DNA of 64,000 bases from Bradyrhizobium sp. ISRA464 (GCF_029910095.1 NZ_CP094526.1:7502001-7566000), one strand, 5' to 3'; positions 17,465 through 26,775 are shown, counted from the first letter of the stretch. Numbers and translations: made by a program. Notes: a model not told the origin generated them from the letters alone.

Positions 17465-18096
17465 GCCGTCTTCAGCAACGGGCTCTTTTCCCGCTCCAGC
17501 ACGCGGCGCACCGCGGGACGTGCAAGCAGCCGCTCCTTGTGGTCAGTGTAGGACACCAATTCCGCGACAGGCAGGCCGAACACTGCGGCCCAACCGTAGT
17601 ACACGAGCGCGTAGGGATCACACACCGTGTACTGGTTGCCGCCCAACCAAGCTTGACTGGACAGCAACGTGTCAATCTCCTGGCACTGCCTCCAATATCC
17701 TTCCTTGGCGCCGTCCTTGACCGACCCGTGCGCTACCTGATCGGCAACAAAGCGCTCAGGCCTGACCATGCGCCGAAACTGGGGGTCGACAGAGTTGGAA
17801 ATCCAGCTCAGCATGGAAATGCAACGCGCTTCTGCGACGCCATCCTTCGGCAGCAGCTCGGCTTCGGGAAACGCTCGGCCGATGTAGGCAAGGATGGCTA
17901 CGCATTGCGTGATCGGCTCGTCACCGACCTTCAGCACGGGGACCTCTCCGCGCGGATTGATCTTCTTGAAGGGTTCTGCGTGCTGTTCGCCTTTGCGAAG
18001 ATTGACGAGCACGCTCTCAAACGACGCGCCTGCTTCTTCCAGCGCAACGTGCGCTGCCATGGAACAGGCACCTGGACAGTAATAAAGCGTCAGCAT
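17461..18096 (-). CDS. Glutathione S-transferase (beta-like)
   Basis: Protein of 211 residues with the N-terminal thioredoxin-like domain (LTLYYCPGACSMAAHVALEEAG) carrying Cys10 in the position used by beta-class enzymes, the cis-Pro segment GEVPVLKVGDEPI and a helical C-terminal domain. Glutathione transferases of this type conjugate or reduce electrophiles, and some act in aromatic degradation. Its gene ends within the start of the CmcJ-type gene (ATGA overlap), so the two are made together. Confidence 0.9.
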   Translation of the reverse strand: MLTLYYCPGACSMAAHVALEEAGASFESVLVNLRKGEQHAEPFKKINPRGEVPVLKVGDEPITQCVAILAYIGRAFPEAELLPKDGVAEARCISMLSWISNSVDPQFRRMVRPERFVADQVAHGSVKDGAKEGYWRQCQEIDTLLSSQAWLGGNQYTVCDPYALVYYGWAAVFGLPVAELVSYTDHKERLLARPAVRRVLEREKSPLLKTA

Positions 18097-18229
18097 AGAT
18101 TTCTCCTCACATTCATCAGCCTTTCACCAGTCACTATCGTCGCTTGCGCAAGATCAATGGCATTGGCATCGCGTCGAACTCGTTCAGATTTTCATGGATG
18201 AGAGCGCGGTCAGCCTGATACAAGAACGA

Positions 18230-19015
18230 TCACTCCAGCCTGAGCTCGACCGTTCCAAACCGCCCATAGTCGGCTGTGTAGCGACCGCCGGTTCTTGCCG
18301 CCAACATGCCACAAACGGTCCCTGTACTCACGAATTGCCCGGCGTATAAGCCTATCCCAACCTTCGATAGTTCGTTTATCAGCCAAGTGAACGATACTAT
18401 AGGATGGTCGATGGCGGCGCTTGCCGTGCCGCGGCGCTTTTCGAGGCCGTTGCAGGACAGCGAGACAGATTGATCGGCCAAGCCGGAGCGTTCCCAGTCC
18501 GGTATTGGATCCCCGATCACGATAGACCTGCCTCCAGAGCCGTCTGCAATCATTGCATTCACGGGCGGAAACGCATCATCATTGCTGAAGCTACATCCCG
18601 CGAGCTCGATGCCGGGATGTATGGATGCGATCGCCTCAGCGAGATGATCCTGAGTGTATGGCTGTTCACGCGGCAGCAGATTCCGGCCGACCTTGATCTG
18701 ATACTCCACTTCCACAATTGGACTGCAAAGTTCCGAAAACCGCACAATCGCCGGCGATTGCATCACACATGGATGGAATATTCGGCCGTAGATGGGGGTC
18801 GTTGCGCGCAAAGCTTTCTGAAGCTCTTCTTTCATTGCAGCAACTTTCCAGCCCCCGATCTCCCATCCGAGCCGATCTGCAACAGCGCTGGCGATCCGAT
18901 AGGCCGAAGCTTGATCCAGCGGGACGAGGTCCGGCCGCAACCCACTTTGCTGCCTCGCCTCCTTTCGGAGCGAATAGAGAAGATCAGTTAGCTCTCGTTC
19001 AGCTTCGTACTTCAT
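18230..19015 (-). CDS. 2-keto-4-pentenoate hydratase/fumarylacetoacetase-like protein
   Basis: About 261 residues, matching the MhpD-type hydratase family (ALVLDQASAYR-like N-terminus, GWKVAA, EVEYQIKVGRNL with the metal-binding Glu pair, IELAGCSF, and the C-terminal SVSLSCNG, ISTGT-like FVSTGTVCGM). These enzymes add water to 2-hydroxypentadienoates in meta-cleavage pathways or decarboxylate related acids. The frame is open up to 19507, but that part overlaps the MFS gene; ATG 19015 gives the family length and ATG 19039 is an alternative. No ring-cleavage dioxygenase is encoded nearby. Confidence 0.78.
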   Translation of the reverse strand: MKYEAERELTDLLYSLRKEARQQSGLRPDLVPLDQASAYRIASAVADRLGWEIGGWKVAAMKEELQKALRATTPIYGRIFHPCVMQSPAIVRFSELCSPIVEVEYQIKVGRNLLPREQPYTQDHLAEAIASIHPGIELAGCSFSNDDAFPPVNAMIADGSGGRSIVIGDPIPDWERSGLADQSVSLSCNGLEKRRGTASAAIDHPIVSFTWLINELSKVGIGLYAGQFVSTGTVCGMLAARTGGRYTADYGRFGTVELRLE

Positions 19016-19113
19016 TGAGGACCTAGAGCCTTCTTCCATATGCGAATGGCATCTCGACAAGTTTCTCTGTTCTGCCACGAAAGGGCATAAGAACAGCCGA
19101 GCAATGTCCGTTG

Positions 19114-20346
19114 TCATGCCGTGCGCAGCACTGGCGGTGATGCCGCAGGGCGAGCCAGCGCGAACGTGACTTGCACGACTCCAGCCGCAAGCCCAACCGC
19201 AACACCGATGCGCCAGGCGAGCGCATAGGATCCGGCAACATCGTAGATCAGCCCGCCTCCATAGGCGCCGACAAAGCTGCCAATCTGATGACTCATGAAG
19301 GCAAGCCCCTGAATCATCGCCTGCCATTTGAGACCAAACATCTCGACGACCGAGCCTGCGACGAGTGGACTGACGCCGAGCCAGAGAAATCCCATAGCCG
19401 CACTGAAGATCAGCGTTGAAAGAGGCGTGGGCGGCACCATGAAATAGAGGGCCAACACCAGCGATCGACATATGTAGATGGCACCCAACAGGGCGAGCTT
19501 GTTCCATCGGCCGCCGGCCCAGCCAAAGAACAGACTGCCGAGCACATTGAAGCCGCCGATCACGCCAAGTGCCTCAGCGCTTAGCATCGGATCGAGGCCG
19601 CAGATTGCGAGATAGGAAGGCAGATGTGTCGTGATGAACGTGAGTTGCATCCCGCAAACAAAAAAGGCAATCGTCATCACCAGAAATGAGACGTTTGTGA
19701 AGGCGGTTTTCACAGCTGCCCCGGCAGAGACATTCTTGAGTTGGTCGGATGACGCGCCCGATGACAGCTTGTCCACCCGACTGGCGTACAACGCAGCGGG
19801 GATCATCAGAACCGCGAGCGCGACGAAGCCGACAAGGCCGGTACGCCAGCTAAAAGCGGAGATGAGTACCTGCCCAAGAGGCGCTGACAATAGCGCGCCC
19901 AGTGAACCTGATGCGGATACAATACCTAGCACAGTCGACCGAGCGCTTTCAGGCACGGCGCGCGCCGACACCGACTGGGCCATTGCGCTCGCGGTGCACG
20001 CGAGCGAGGCCCCTATGAGGACGCCTGCCCCGACCATGATGCTGATGAGACCATGCGCGGTTGCCATCAGTGCCAAGCCCGCCACGTAGGACACGGCGCC
20101 GACCATCGTGATAGTGCGAAAGCCATAGCGCACGGCTAGGCCGCCGGTGAGGGGCTGCAAGAGTCCCCAGACGAGGTTTTGAGCGGCGATCGCGAGGGTA
20201 AAATCGGACACGGAAATGCCGACGTCACGAGTCAAAGGCTGCACGAAGATGCCGAGCGACTGCCTGAGACCCATGCTCAGCGTCAGCATCAATGAGGCGC
20301 CAATCAGGATTGGGAGCGTAGGGCGGAGGACCTTTAACGTTGACAT
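19114..20346 (-). CDS. MFS transporter (monocarboxylate/aromatic acid porter-like)
   Basis: Transporter of 410 residues with about 12 membrane helices. GLRQSLGIFVQPL in helix 1 and the LLQPLTGGLAVRYGFR motif-A region place it in the OFA/monocarboxylate-porter side of the major facilitator superfamily. It is the first gene downstream of one of the four LysR-type promoters described below and is followed by the hydratase gene after 98 bases, so it probably imports the substrate of that pathway. Confidence 0.85.
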   Translation of the reverse strand: MSTLKVLRPTLPILIGASLMLTLSMGLRQSLGIFVQPLTRDVGISVSDFTLAIAAQNLVWGLLQPLTGGLAVRYGFRTITMVGAVSYVAGLALMATAHGLISIMVGAGVLIGASLACTASAMAQSVSARAVPESARSTVLGIVSASGSLGALLSAPLGQVLISAFSWRTGLVGFVALAVLMIPAALYASRVDKLSSGASSDQLKNVSAGAAVKTAFTNVSFLVMTIAFFVCGMQLTFITTHLPSYLAICGLDPMLSAEALGVIGGFNVLGSLFFGWAGGRWNKLALLGAIYICRSLVLALYFMVPPTPLSTLIFSAAMGFLWLGVSPLVAGSVVEMFGLKWQAMIQGLAFMSHQIGSFVGAYGGGLIYDVAGSYALAWRIGVAVGLAAGVVQVTFALARPAASPPVLRTA

Positions 20347-20456
20347 TTAGCTCACCGGTTTGCAGGGGGCATCCATCGGGCGGACACCATTGATCTTTTT
20401 CATGCGATCGAAATGACGGATGCCTCCATGCAAATCGAACGCCTTCTTTATCGTTC

Positions 20457-20510
20457 GAAATAGACAAGGCTGCCTAAGATCAACAAGAGAAGCTTCCTCA
20501 CGACCAGTGA
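20457..20510 (-). promoter_or_regulatory. LysR-type promoter, copy 1 (MFS gene)
   Basis: Read on the minus strand: a dyad TCAC-N5-GTGA (20498-20510), which satisfies the LysR T-N11-A rule, then a -35-like TTGTTG (20481-20486), an 18-bp spacer and a -10-like TATTTC (20457-20462). The conserved block AACAAGAGAA joins the box to the -35. The MFS start codon is about 110 bases downstream. Confidence 0.72.
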
Positions 20511-20840
20511 AGATTTGTCACTCTCAGGAGCGACACGGTGGTACACGCCCTTAGGAGTGGCAGCCTGCGTGCTGGTTTTAGAACTGATGACCTGCGGAAT
20601 AAGCCATCTGCCGTCACTCAAGGCCGGAAGACTTCGAACTGAAGTAGCGGTAATGCTTTCTTCACGGAGGCGCGACGCCCGGAGCGCGCGGGCGGGCGAG
20701 TCAATGGTACGCGACAAAGCCGCCGGGTGGAGCACTCTGCCGCGGCGCGCCGATATCTGCGTGGAGCTCAGAGCTCAGTTACTGAAGGACCCTTGAGCTG
20801 GCATCCGGCTTTTAGCCCTTGAGGTTTGTAGATCCCTGGA
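20511..20840. other. Spacer without recognisable gene
   Basis: Short open frames on both strands here have no recognisable domain. This is the region upstream of LysR-type promoter copy 1. Nothing else stands out. Confidence 0.5.
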
Positions 20841-21281
20841 TCACCGAGATATCGGGCAGAAGGCCCAGAATAGACCTATCGCAAGGGCGACGACAAAGGC
20901 GGGAAGGCCAACCGCGGAAAGGCGATCGATGGTGCGAGAGTAATGAATCACTTTCGCAAGATCTCCCGCGTCAGCGGCTCGCTTACGCATCACCACTGGG
21001 ACCACGCAAACAACGTTAAGGCTCACAGCAATGAAACCGGCAACCAGCTTCACGATGAGCAGGCGCGCCGGCTGAGTATCGCTAAGCATCGCGAGCCCGG
21101 TTGCGAGCACGACGAGGGCAGCCGGCAATTCGAGAAGGATGTCTATCCAAAAATGATTGCGGGCCACGGAGAATCCGTGTGACTTGCTCTCGGCACGGCT
21201 CCGCTCGAGCACAAACTCCGAGCCTATGACACCAGACCAGAACGCTACGGCGCAAAGGTGAATTGTCGCTAGTTGAATCAC
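20841..21281 (-). CDS. Small integral membrane protein of unknown function
   Basis: Protein of 146 residues with four hydrophobic segments, at about 3-22, 45-66, 76-97 and 122-142. A charged loop (RKRAADAGDLAKVIHYSRTI) separates helices 3 and 4. The layout is like small four-helix proteins related to the CopD/DUF2269 groups, but no diagnostic motif was recognised and I do not assign a function. Confidence 0.55.
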   Translation of the reverse strand: MIQLATIHLCAVAFWSGVIGSEFVLERSRAESKSHGFSVARNHFWIDILLELPAALVVLATGLAMLSDTQPARLLIVKLVAGFIAVSLNVVCVVPVVMRKRAADAGDLAKVIHYSRTIDRLSAVGLPAFVVALAIGLFWAFCPISR

Positions 21282-21494
21282 CAGAATACCCCCCGTTTGC
21301 CAAACGCCGCGAAATTGGCTTTGTTCGAGCTGACCTACCAGCTCGCGAGCAGCGCGTTCCGCATTTGGAGACTCCTTTTTTGGCGGGCTTTCGATCCAAA
21401 ATCACAAGCGACAAGGCGTCGAGGTCATCGTACTCGTACGCTCAACCTGCAGGCTGTATGAATACGATCCGTCCCGCTCGTTCGAAGCACTGCC

Positions 21495-22538
21495 CTACTG
21501 CGTACCATCACGCAGGAACAGGACTTTCATTGTCGGATCCTTAATGGCCTCGTGGGCGTCATCAAACGAAACACGATGCGTCAACACCGCCTCCGGGTGA
21601 TAGTGGCCGGTCTTCAGATGCTCCACGCATTCCGGTAATCGTGCTCGAACGTTGACACGACCAATTTTGAGGGTAACGCCCATGCCGTACATGTGACGGA
21701 GAGGAACCGCAGTGGTTTCGGTGAAATCACCATACATCCGCTGACACACGCCGGCAGGCTCAACAGATCGGAGTGCAAGACTCAAGCTCGCAGTTGAACA
21801 GGCAGCATCGATCGTTAGCGGGAATGCCCCAGGCGGATTCATCTTGGCGAAGTCGTGTGCTTCGATCACTTCTGCACCAAGCGACTTACATTTTGCGAGC
21901 GCTTCCTTGCTCGAGTCGACGTAGACAACACGCGACGATCCAAGGCTGAGGGCCGCATGCACAATCATTGCCCCCAGCGATTGACCGAGGCCGCCGCCGA
22001 CGACCAGAACCTCGGCACCTGGCCGCTCCTGCAAGACCGGAGCAACCACACTGAAGGCGTCAGTTGCGCTATCGGCAAGACTGGCAGTTTGCGATAGATC
22101 GTGACCTGGGGGTTGCTTGATAAGCATATGGTCGGCGAAAGGAACTAGCATCGCGTCAGACAACGCGCCGCCATACTCCACGCCGCACGCAGGCTTCAGC
22201 CCATAGGACGAACGGTAGGGTACGGTTTTGCAGGCATATGGCAGTCCGCGTCGACAATTTGGACATTCTCCGCAGCTGATTTGAAATGGTACGATAACGA
22301 AGTCGCCAGGCTTGACCTCCTTCACATCGTCGCCAACTTCGACCACCACTCCGGATGTCTCGTGGCCAATGGCGAAAGGGCCTTCGAAACCTGCCTTTCC
22401 GTTTGCAATCGCCAGGTCCAGATCACAGCGTGAAACGGCCAGAGGACGAACAATTGCTTGGCGGTCGTCCTGGATTGTGGGCTCCGGAACATCCCACCAC
22501 TCAAGCACGTTGGCCCTTACATAGGTGAGTTGCCGCAT
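21495..22538 (-). CDS. Zinc-dependent alcohol dehydrogenase (MDR family)
   Basis: Dehydrogenase of 347 residues. Catalytic zinc ligands Cys38 and His59-Glu60 (GHE) are present, as are the four structural-zinc cysteines 89, 92, 95 and 103 (CGECPNCRRGLPYAC) and a Rossmann glycine motif (VVGGGLGQSLGA). The frame is open 15 codons further, but ATG 22538 has GGGGAGG 6 bases upstream. It belongs to the same subfamily as the genes at 24.7 and 39.4 kb, all opening with MRQL/MQQL. Promoter copy 2 lies directly upstream and a lysR gene beyond that. Substrate unknown, probably an alcohol or aldehyde intermediate. Confidence 0.9.
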   Translation of the reverse strand: MRQLTYVRANVLEWWDVPEPTIQDDRQAIVRPLAVSRCDLDLAIANGKAGFEGPFAIGHETSGVVVEVGDDVKEVKPGDFVIVPFQISCGECPNCRRGLPYACKTVPYRSSYGLKPACGVEYGGALSDAMLVPFADHMLIKQPPGHDLSQTASLADSATDAFSVVAPVLQERPGAEVLVVGGGLGQSLGAMIVHAALSLGSSRVVYVDSSKEALAKCKSLGAEVIEAHDFAKMNPPGAFPLTIDAACSTASLSLALRSVEPAGVCQRMYGDFTETTAVPLRHMYGMGVTLKIGRVNVRARLPECVEHLKTGHYHPEAVLTHRVSFDDAHEAIKDPTMKVLFLRDGTQ

Positions 22539-22584
22539 CCCGCCTCCCCGCTGTGTTGATGCGCAAACGACTTGCGCTCTCACC

Positions 22585-22638
22585 CGAATACTCAGTGCTA
22601 GCCAGGACCAACAAGAGAAGTTTTCTCACGAGCAGTGA
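22585..22638 (-). promoter_or_regulatory. LysR-type promoter, copy 2 (zinc dehydrogenase)
   Basis: Minus-strand order: TCAC-N5-GTGA box (22626-22638), AACAAGAGAA block, -35-like TTGTTG (22609-22614), 18-bp spacer, -10-like TATTCG (22585-22590), then the start codon about 45 bases on. The lysR gene ends 175 bases upstream. Confidence 0.75.
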
Positions 22639-22812
22639 AGAGTCGTCATCGTTTGGGATAATTGCGGTAGGGACTCACCTCCTTCAGCGAAATCAGTGGG
22701 GACGTGAGCTCGTCAGGGCATGAGTTCGAGGTTTCAGCTTCCAATGGTGGACAGAAGCTTCATTCCTGTCTCCATCCTAGGCGAAGCGTAGAAGGCCGGC
22801 TTACAGTCTGGC

Positions 22813-23784
22813 TTACAGTCCAACTGCAGTTCGAACTGCGTTTTTGATCCAGCGGCGGACCGATGTGAGTCGTCTATTTTGTACCTGTTCGGACCGCGAC
22901 ACCAAGTAAAGCGTTTCACTTTGGCCAGGTCCCGGGTCGAACGGGACGACAAGCCGTTTTCCGAATCCAGGGCGCGCCCGGATCAGAGGATCCATTGCTA
23001 ACGCGACTCCGACGCCGCTCTCGGCGGCTTCCAGGGCCAGCGGCACTGAATCGAGCCAAAGCTTCCCCACGGGGCTTAGATCCTTTAGACCGGCCCGAGT
23101 GAGCCAGCTCTGCCACGCTCGAGGCTGCCGAATCAAGTTGATCAGAGTTTGGTTGGAGAGATCGCTGGGAGCTCGCAATCCCACCTTCACGAGCTGGGGC
23201 GCGCAGACCGGGACCAACCTGACCTTGAGCAGCGGTTCGAGTCTCAACCCTGTAGAGTTTTCCCGCCCATACCGGACCGCAAGGTCTACAACGGATTCAG
23301 AGAAGTCGGCATATTGATGGGTCGCTTCGATGCGCAGGGCCACCCCGGGGTTCGCTTTAGCGAAGTCGGGTAAAGCCGGTATCAAGATTGTCGACGTGAA
23401 GAACGGCAGCGAACTGATCCGCAGTTCGTTCGGCTGCATCCGGCTTCCACTCGATACTGCACGGCTAGCCCGTTCCAGCGTGGAAAGTGCGGTTGAAATC
23501 TGCCTGCGGAAACTTTCACCTTCAGATGTCAGCCGAACCGACCGGCCGTCGCGGATGAACAGTTTCACGCCGAGTTGCGCTTCCAGATTTCGGATCTGGT
23601 GACTTACGGCGGAAGGCGTCAGCGCCAGATCATATGCAGCCCTCCGAAAGGAGAGCTGAGCCGCAGCTCTTTCGAATGCAAATAGCGCCGGGAGCGGTGG
23701 GACGGCGCGCAATGGCAAATCGCTTTGGGGAAGATGATGAATTTCATTCATCTCCGTCAAGAACGTCTCTCTTGTTTTGTCCAT
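22813..23784 (-). CDS. LysR-family regulator (GcvA-like)
   Basis: Regulator of 323 residues (or 312 from the ATG at 23751). Helix-turn-helix at about residues 30-60 (SFRRAAYDLALTPSAVSHQIRNLE), then the inducer-binding domain with the GcvA-like AVRYGRE and VPVCAPQLV. It is the only intact LysR gene in the 16-48 kb region and sits beside one of four copies of a LysR-type box, so it is the obvious candidate regulator of all four. A degraded piece of a close copy lies at about 44.9-45.1 kb beside the fourth box. Its start region overlaps that of the divergent thioesterase gene. Confidence 0.9.
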   Translation of the reverse strand: MDKTRETFLTEMNEIHHLPQSDLPLRAVPPLPALFAFERAAAQLSFRRAAYDLALTPSAVSHQIRNLEAQLGVKLFIRDGRSVRLTSEGESFRRQISTALSTLERASRAVSSGSRMQPNELRISSLPFFTSTILIPALPDFAKANPGVALRIEATHQYADFSESVVDLAVRYGRENSTGLRLEPLLKVRLVPVCAPQLVKVGLRAPSDLSNQTLINLIRQPRAWQSWLTRAGLKDLSPVGKLWLDSVPLALEAAESGVGVALAMDPLIRARPGFGKRLVVPFDPGPGQSETLYLVSRSEQVQNRRLTSVRRWIKNAVRTAVGL

Positions 23785-23800
23785 TGAAACGGCGTCACCT

Positions 23801-24601
23801 TTGATCAGGACGAATGAAAGCTATTTGACAGTGGACTGGCCCGTGTTGTCAATTTTTGAGCCTCTGGGACCCAATTCCTGGCGGCCGTCGCCACTTGCCG
23901 CTGGTCCATTCGCCGGCCTCCAGGGAGGCGCGGTTGCCGGTCTCCTTACTTCAGAGCTCGAAAGTTTAGCTGCCGAGAAGAAGTGGGGTGACGCAATTGG
24001 CGTCACCGCCTGGTTTCTTCGACCGGCTCCAATGGCGGACCTGCGGACAGCGATTACACCGATCACCCAAGGCGGGCGGCTCAATGTAATCGAGAACACG
24101 CTGTACACAGTCGATGGATTCAAACCTATCGCCTCGGCTCGTGTCACTTTCGCGCACAAGCGGCCAGTTGATGTCCAGCTGTCGAGGGAGACGACGCAAC
24201 ATCATGACCCGCTAACGTTCCCGGCAAGAGACTCCAAACTTCCGACCGGCAAGGCATGGTTCATGGAGGCGATGGAGATGCGCCCTGCCCCGGACATCGC
24301 ATGGTTCAGGTTGAAGCATCAGATTACCCCCCATGCCGGAACGCTTGCCATGGTGCTTGGTCCCGCTGATTGGACTCACGGTCTCGCGCGTCCGGTAAGG
24401 AACGTCGTTGCTGATCCCAATCCGAATCTGACGGTACATCTTTTTAGGGCCCCGTTAGGAGATTGGATCGGAGTGCAAGCACACACACGTTGGCAACCCG
24501 AACGGGGTCTCGGAATGGGGCGAGGGACGCTCTTCGATACGTCTGGCGAGATCGGCTGTGTTTCCATGGACGTTGTGCTGCTTCCCGCAAGAGGCGCCTA
24601 G
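23801..24601 (+). CDS. Acyl-CoA thioesterase-like double-hotdog protein
   Basis: About 266 residues with two hotdog halves typical of the TesB-like thioesterase superfamily: GPFAGLQGGAVAGLLTSELE and TAWFLRPAPMADLRTAI in the first, GLGMGRGTLFDTSGEIGCVSMD near the end of the second. There is no ATG at the 5' end; TTG at 23777, 23801 or 23825 are the options, and 23801 was chosen arbitrarily because 23777 overlaps the divergent lysR start. It probably hydrolyses an acyl-CoA produced in the surrounding catabolic set. A truncated relative is found at 16.3-16.6 kb. Confidence 0.78.
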   Translation: MIRTNESYLTVDWPVLSIFEPLGPNSWRPSPLAAGPFAGLQGGAVAGLLTSELESLAAEKKWGDAIGVTAWFLRPAPMADLRTAITPITQGGRLNVIENTLYTVDGFKPIASARVTFAHKRPVDVQLSRETTQHHDPLTFPARDSKLPTGKAWFMEAMEMRPAPDIAWFRLKHQITPHAGTLAMVLGPADWTHGLARPVRNVVADPNPNLTVHLFRAPLGDWIGVQAHTRWQPERGLGMGRGTLFDTSGEIGCVSMDVVLLPARGA

Positions 24602-24665
24602 CCAGGCTGCCTCGAGAGGAGCGTCCAATGATTATAGTGACTAGTCTACTACTTTGAGGACAGAC

Positions 24666-25730
24666 ATGCAGCAGCTCAATTTCGTCGGCGTTCGGAAGCT
24701 CGAATGGCGGGAGGCCAACAGCCTCTCCTTGCCGGACGACGATGCGGTGCTAGTGCGGCCCCTGACGGTGTCGACCTGCGATTTCGACGGGTTGGTCATT
24801 CAGGGGCTGATACCGTTCCCGGGCCCCAAGCCCATCGGTCACGAAGGCGAGGGCGTCGTTGTGGACGTCGGCGATCGCGTGACCCAATACAAGCCTGGGG
24901 ATCGGGTCATCATCCCGTGGAAGATCGCCTGCGGGTCGTGCCCTTCATGCCGCCGCAAGCACACGGCCCAGTGCTCAAGCGTCCCTCCCGCCGAATCCTA
25001 CGGGTGGGGACTGAACTCGGCCCTCTGGGGCGGGTTTTTGTCAGACGTGGTGGTGGTGCCGTGGGCCGACCACATGCTCACCCGCCTTCCCCCCGACGTC
25101 GACCCTTCCATGGCTTGCGGCGTCGCCGACAACATCAGCGACGGCTGGCGTGCCGTCGCGCCCGGGCTGCGGGAACGACCAGGCGGCACAGTGCTCGTCA
25201 TCGGCATGGCGCCGCCCGGAAGCATTGGCCTCTACGCCGCCGGCATCGCGGTGGCGCTTGGCGCGGAGCGCGTGGTCTATGCTGACCGGGATCCGACTCG
25301 GCTCGCGATCGCCGAGCGGATGGGCGCGGAGGCGTTCGACCTTCGCTCCGGGAAGCTTGAGACGCTCAAGGAAGACCTGACAGGGCTACTCGGAGGATTC
25401 GACATCACGGTCGACGCCGCCGGTGAACCGGCGATGCTGCCGACACTGCTGCACCTGACCGCCCCTGCGGGTGTCTGCACCTCGACTGCCGGCGTGCGGT
25501 ATCGCGGAAAGGGCGACGTGCCGCTACCGATCACCAAGATGTATCTGAAGTCGGTGTCCTTCCACACCGGCTGGGTCCACACTCACGCCATCATTGACGA
25601 GCCGTTAGAGCTGATTCGGAGCGGACGATTCGATCCAAGTCCGGTGGTCACGCGGACGGTAGACTGGTCGGACGCGATCGATGCGCTGGTGGAGCCGTTC
25701 ACGAAGGTTATCGTTCGCCGCGATAGCTAG
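24666..25730 (+). CDS. Zinc-dependent alcohol dehydrogenase, second copy
   Basis: Paralogue (354 residues) of the dehydrogenase at 21.5-22.5 kb, with the same zinc positions: Cys38, His59, Glu60 and structural cysteines 89, 92, 95 and 103 (CGSCPSCRRKHTAQC). ATG 24666 has GAGGA 5 bases upstream; the TTG four codons earlier was not used. No copy of the LysR-type box was seen before it. It follows the thioesterase gene on the same strand and may be co-transcribed. Confidence 0.9.
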   Translation: MQQLNFVGVRKLEWREANSLSLPDDDAVLVRPLTVSTCDFDGLVIQGLIPFPGPKPIGHEGEGVVVDVGDRVTQYKPGDRVIIPWKIACGSCPSCRRKHTAQCSSVPPAESYGWGLNSALWGGFLSDVVVVPWADHMLTRLPPDVDPSMACGVADNISDGWRAVAPGLRERPGGTVLVIGMAPPGSIGLYAAGIAVALGAERVVYADRDPTRLAIAERMGAEAFDLRSGKLETLKEDLTGLLGGFDITVDAAGEPAMLPTLLHLTAPAGVCTSTAGVRYRGKGDVPLPITKMYLKSVSFHTGWVHTHAIIDEPLELIRSGRFDPSPVVTRTVDWSDAIDALVEPFTKVIVRRDS

Positions 25731-25745
25731 AGCGCGGCAAACCCC

Positions 25746-26132
25746 TCATTCGGGCCCTATCTTCGAACTTTGCGGTGGCATCAGATCGTGGTTGGTGCCC
25801 CACGCGTACACCATGATTGAAGCGAAGAGTGGTCCCTCGACCCAGGCCGACACCGCGTTCGCCGGCCCTTCGTACCCGGCGGGAAATAACGTGGGCTCGG
25901 GATGCCTCCGATCGAGTTGTTTGAGGATCATCCGTGTGTCGCAATAGACGTCCGCGCCGATCTGGAGACCCGGCGCGCGACGATACCCGCCCGTCAAGGG
26001 AAGCAGGTCGGGCTTCGGCAACACAGGCGCCATGATCACGCTTTTCCGTCGGAGCGACTTCAAGCCCATGGCGATCCGCGTCTTCTCGGATTAATTGGAG
26101 ATGTCGTAGTGATGGAGAATGAGTTCGGTCAT
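25746..26132 (-). pseudogene. Glutathione S-transferase pseudogene (in-frame stop, C-terminus lost)
   Basis: Reading from ATG 26132 gives MTELILHHYDIS, the normal opening of this GST group, then Asn-TAA-Ser where a Pro-Phe-Ser is expected, then SEKTRIAMGLKSLRRKSVIM and PKPDLLPLTGGYRRAP, QIGADVYCDTRMIL. The thioredoxin-like domain is otherwise intact, but the helical domain stops early (about residue 128). One nonsense codon plus a truncation make it a pseudogene. An IS200-like element lies immediately upstream of its start. Confidence 0.8.
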
Positions 26133-26145
26133 GCTCTTCAGCCAA

Positions 26146-26775
26146 TAACCTCCAGCAAAGCTGGAGGTTTGATTGGGAACCGCCAAAGGCGGTTTTAAGG
26201 GATGTTAGGACGATTGCTTGGATTTTGGGGCAGCTGAAATCTTTAGCTCAAACTGATCCAGTTGCTGGTCGGCCATTTCCTGATTCTTGATGTAGGCCCG
26301 GATCATTTCCTCATCGCGGCCGACGGTCGTGACAAAATATCCGCGTGCCCAGAATTTGTGGCCCAGGAAATTTCGCATCTTCCGTTCGACGTTCTGCGCG
26401 ATCCAGATCGAACTCTTCCCCTTCATATACCCGATGATCTGCGCCACCGAATATTTCGGAGGTATCGATATCAGCATGTGGACATGATCCGGCATCAGGT
26501 GACCTTCCTCGATCCGGCACTCCTTCCGTCGTGCCAGATCGTGAAATACCTGGCCCAGATGTCGCTTGATCTTCCCGAACAGCAGCTTCTTGCGGTACTT
26601 CGGCGTAAACACGACGTGGTACTTGCACTCCCAAGTCGCGTGATTAAGATGATTGTACTCTGCTTCCATCATGGTCTCCTTGAGGGTTCTTGGCGGTTCC
26701 CCAAGGAGACTCCATGACTTCATTCCCGCAGCTGTAGAACTGCCGGTTTTCGCCCCGCCATAGGCGGGGGCTTAG
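26146..26775 (-). mobile_element. IS200/IS605-type insertion element
   Basis: A single Y1 transposase gene is flanked by short hairpins instead of terminal inverted repeats, as expected of this group: ACCTCCAGC-AAA-GCTGGAGGT at about 26149-26169 on one side and GCCCCGCC-ATA-GGCGGGGGC at about 26752-26771 on the other. No target duplication is expected and none was seen. The exact ends are estimates. Confidence 0.75.
26205..26669 (-). CDS. tnpA: IS200-family Y1 transposase TnpA
   Basis: Small HUH single-strand transposase of 154 residues. The metal-binding HUH motif is His62-Val-His64 in MPDHVHMLI, and Tyr126 in RAYIKNQ is the DNA-attacking tyrosine. WECKYHVVFTPKYRKKLLF is the family's N-terminal strand. 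The frame is open to 26723, but the tandem ATGs at 26672 and 26669 follow AAGGAG, so a start there is preferred. All catalytic residues are present and the gene looks intact. Confidence 0.92.
   Translation of the reverse strand: MEAEYNHLNHATWECKYHVVFTPKYRKKLLFGKIKRHLGQVFHDLARRKECRIEEGHLMPDHVHMLISIPPKYSVAQIIGYMKGKSSIWIAQNVERKMRNFLGHKFWARGYFVTTVGRDEEMIRAYIKNQEMADQQLDQFELKISAAPKSKQSS

Noticed and set aside
19016..19507. N-terminal extension of the hydratase gene
   Set aside because: It overlaps the end of the MFS gene and does not resemble the hydratase family; ATG 19015 gives the usual length.
22798..22840. Tandem GGCTTACAGTC repeat and GCAGTTCGAACTGC palindrome
   Set aside because: Both lie at the very end of the lysR coding sequence and have no counterpart at the other promoter copies, so a regulatory role is not supported.
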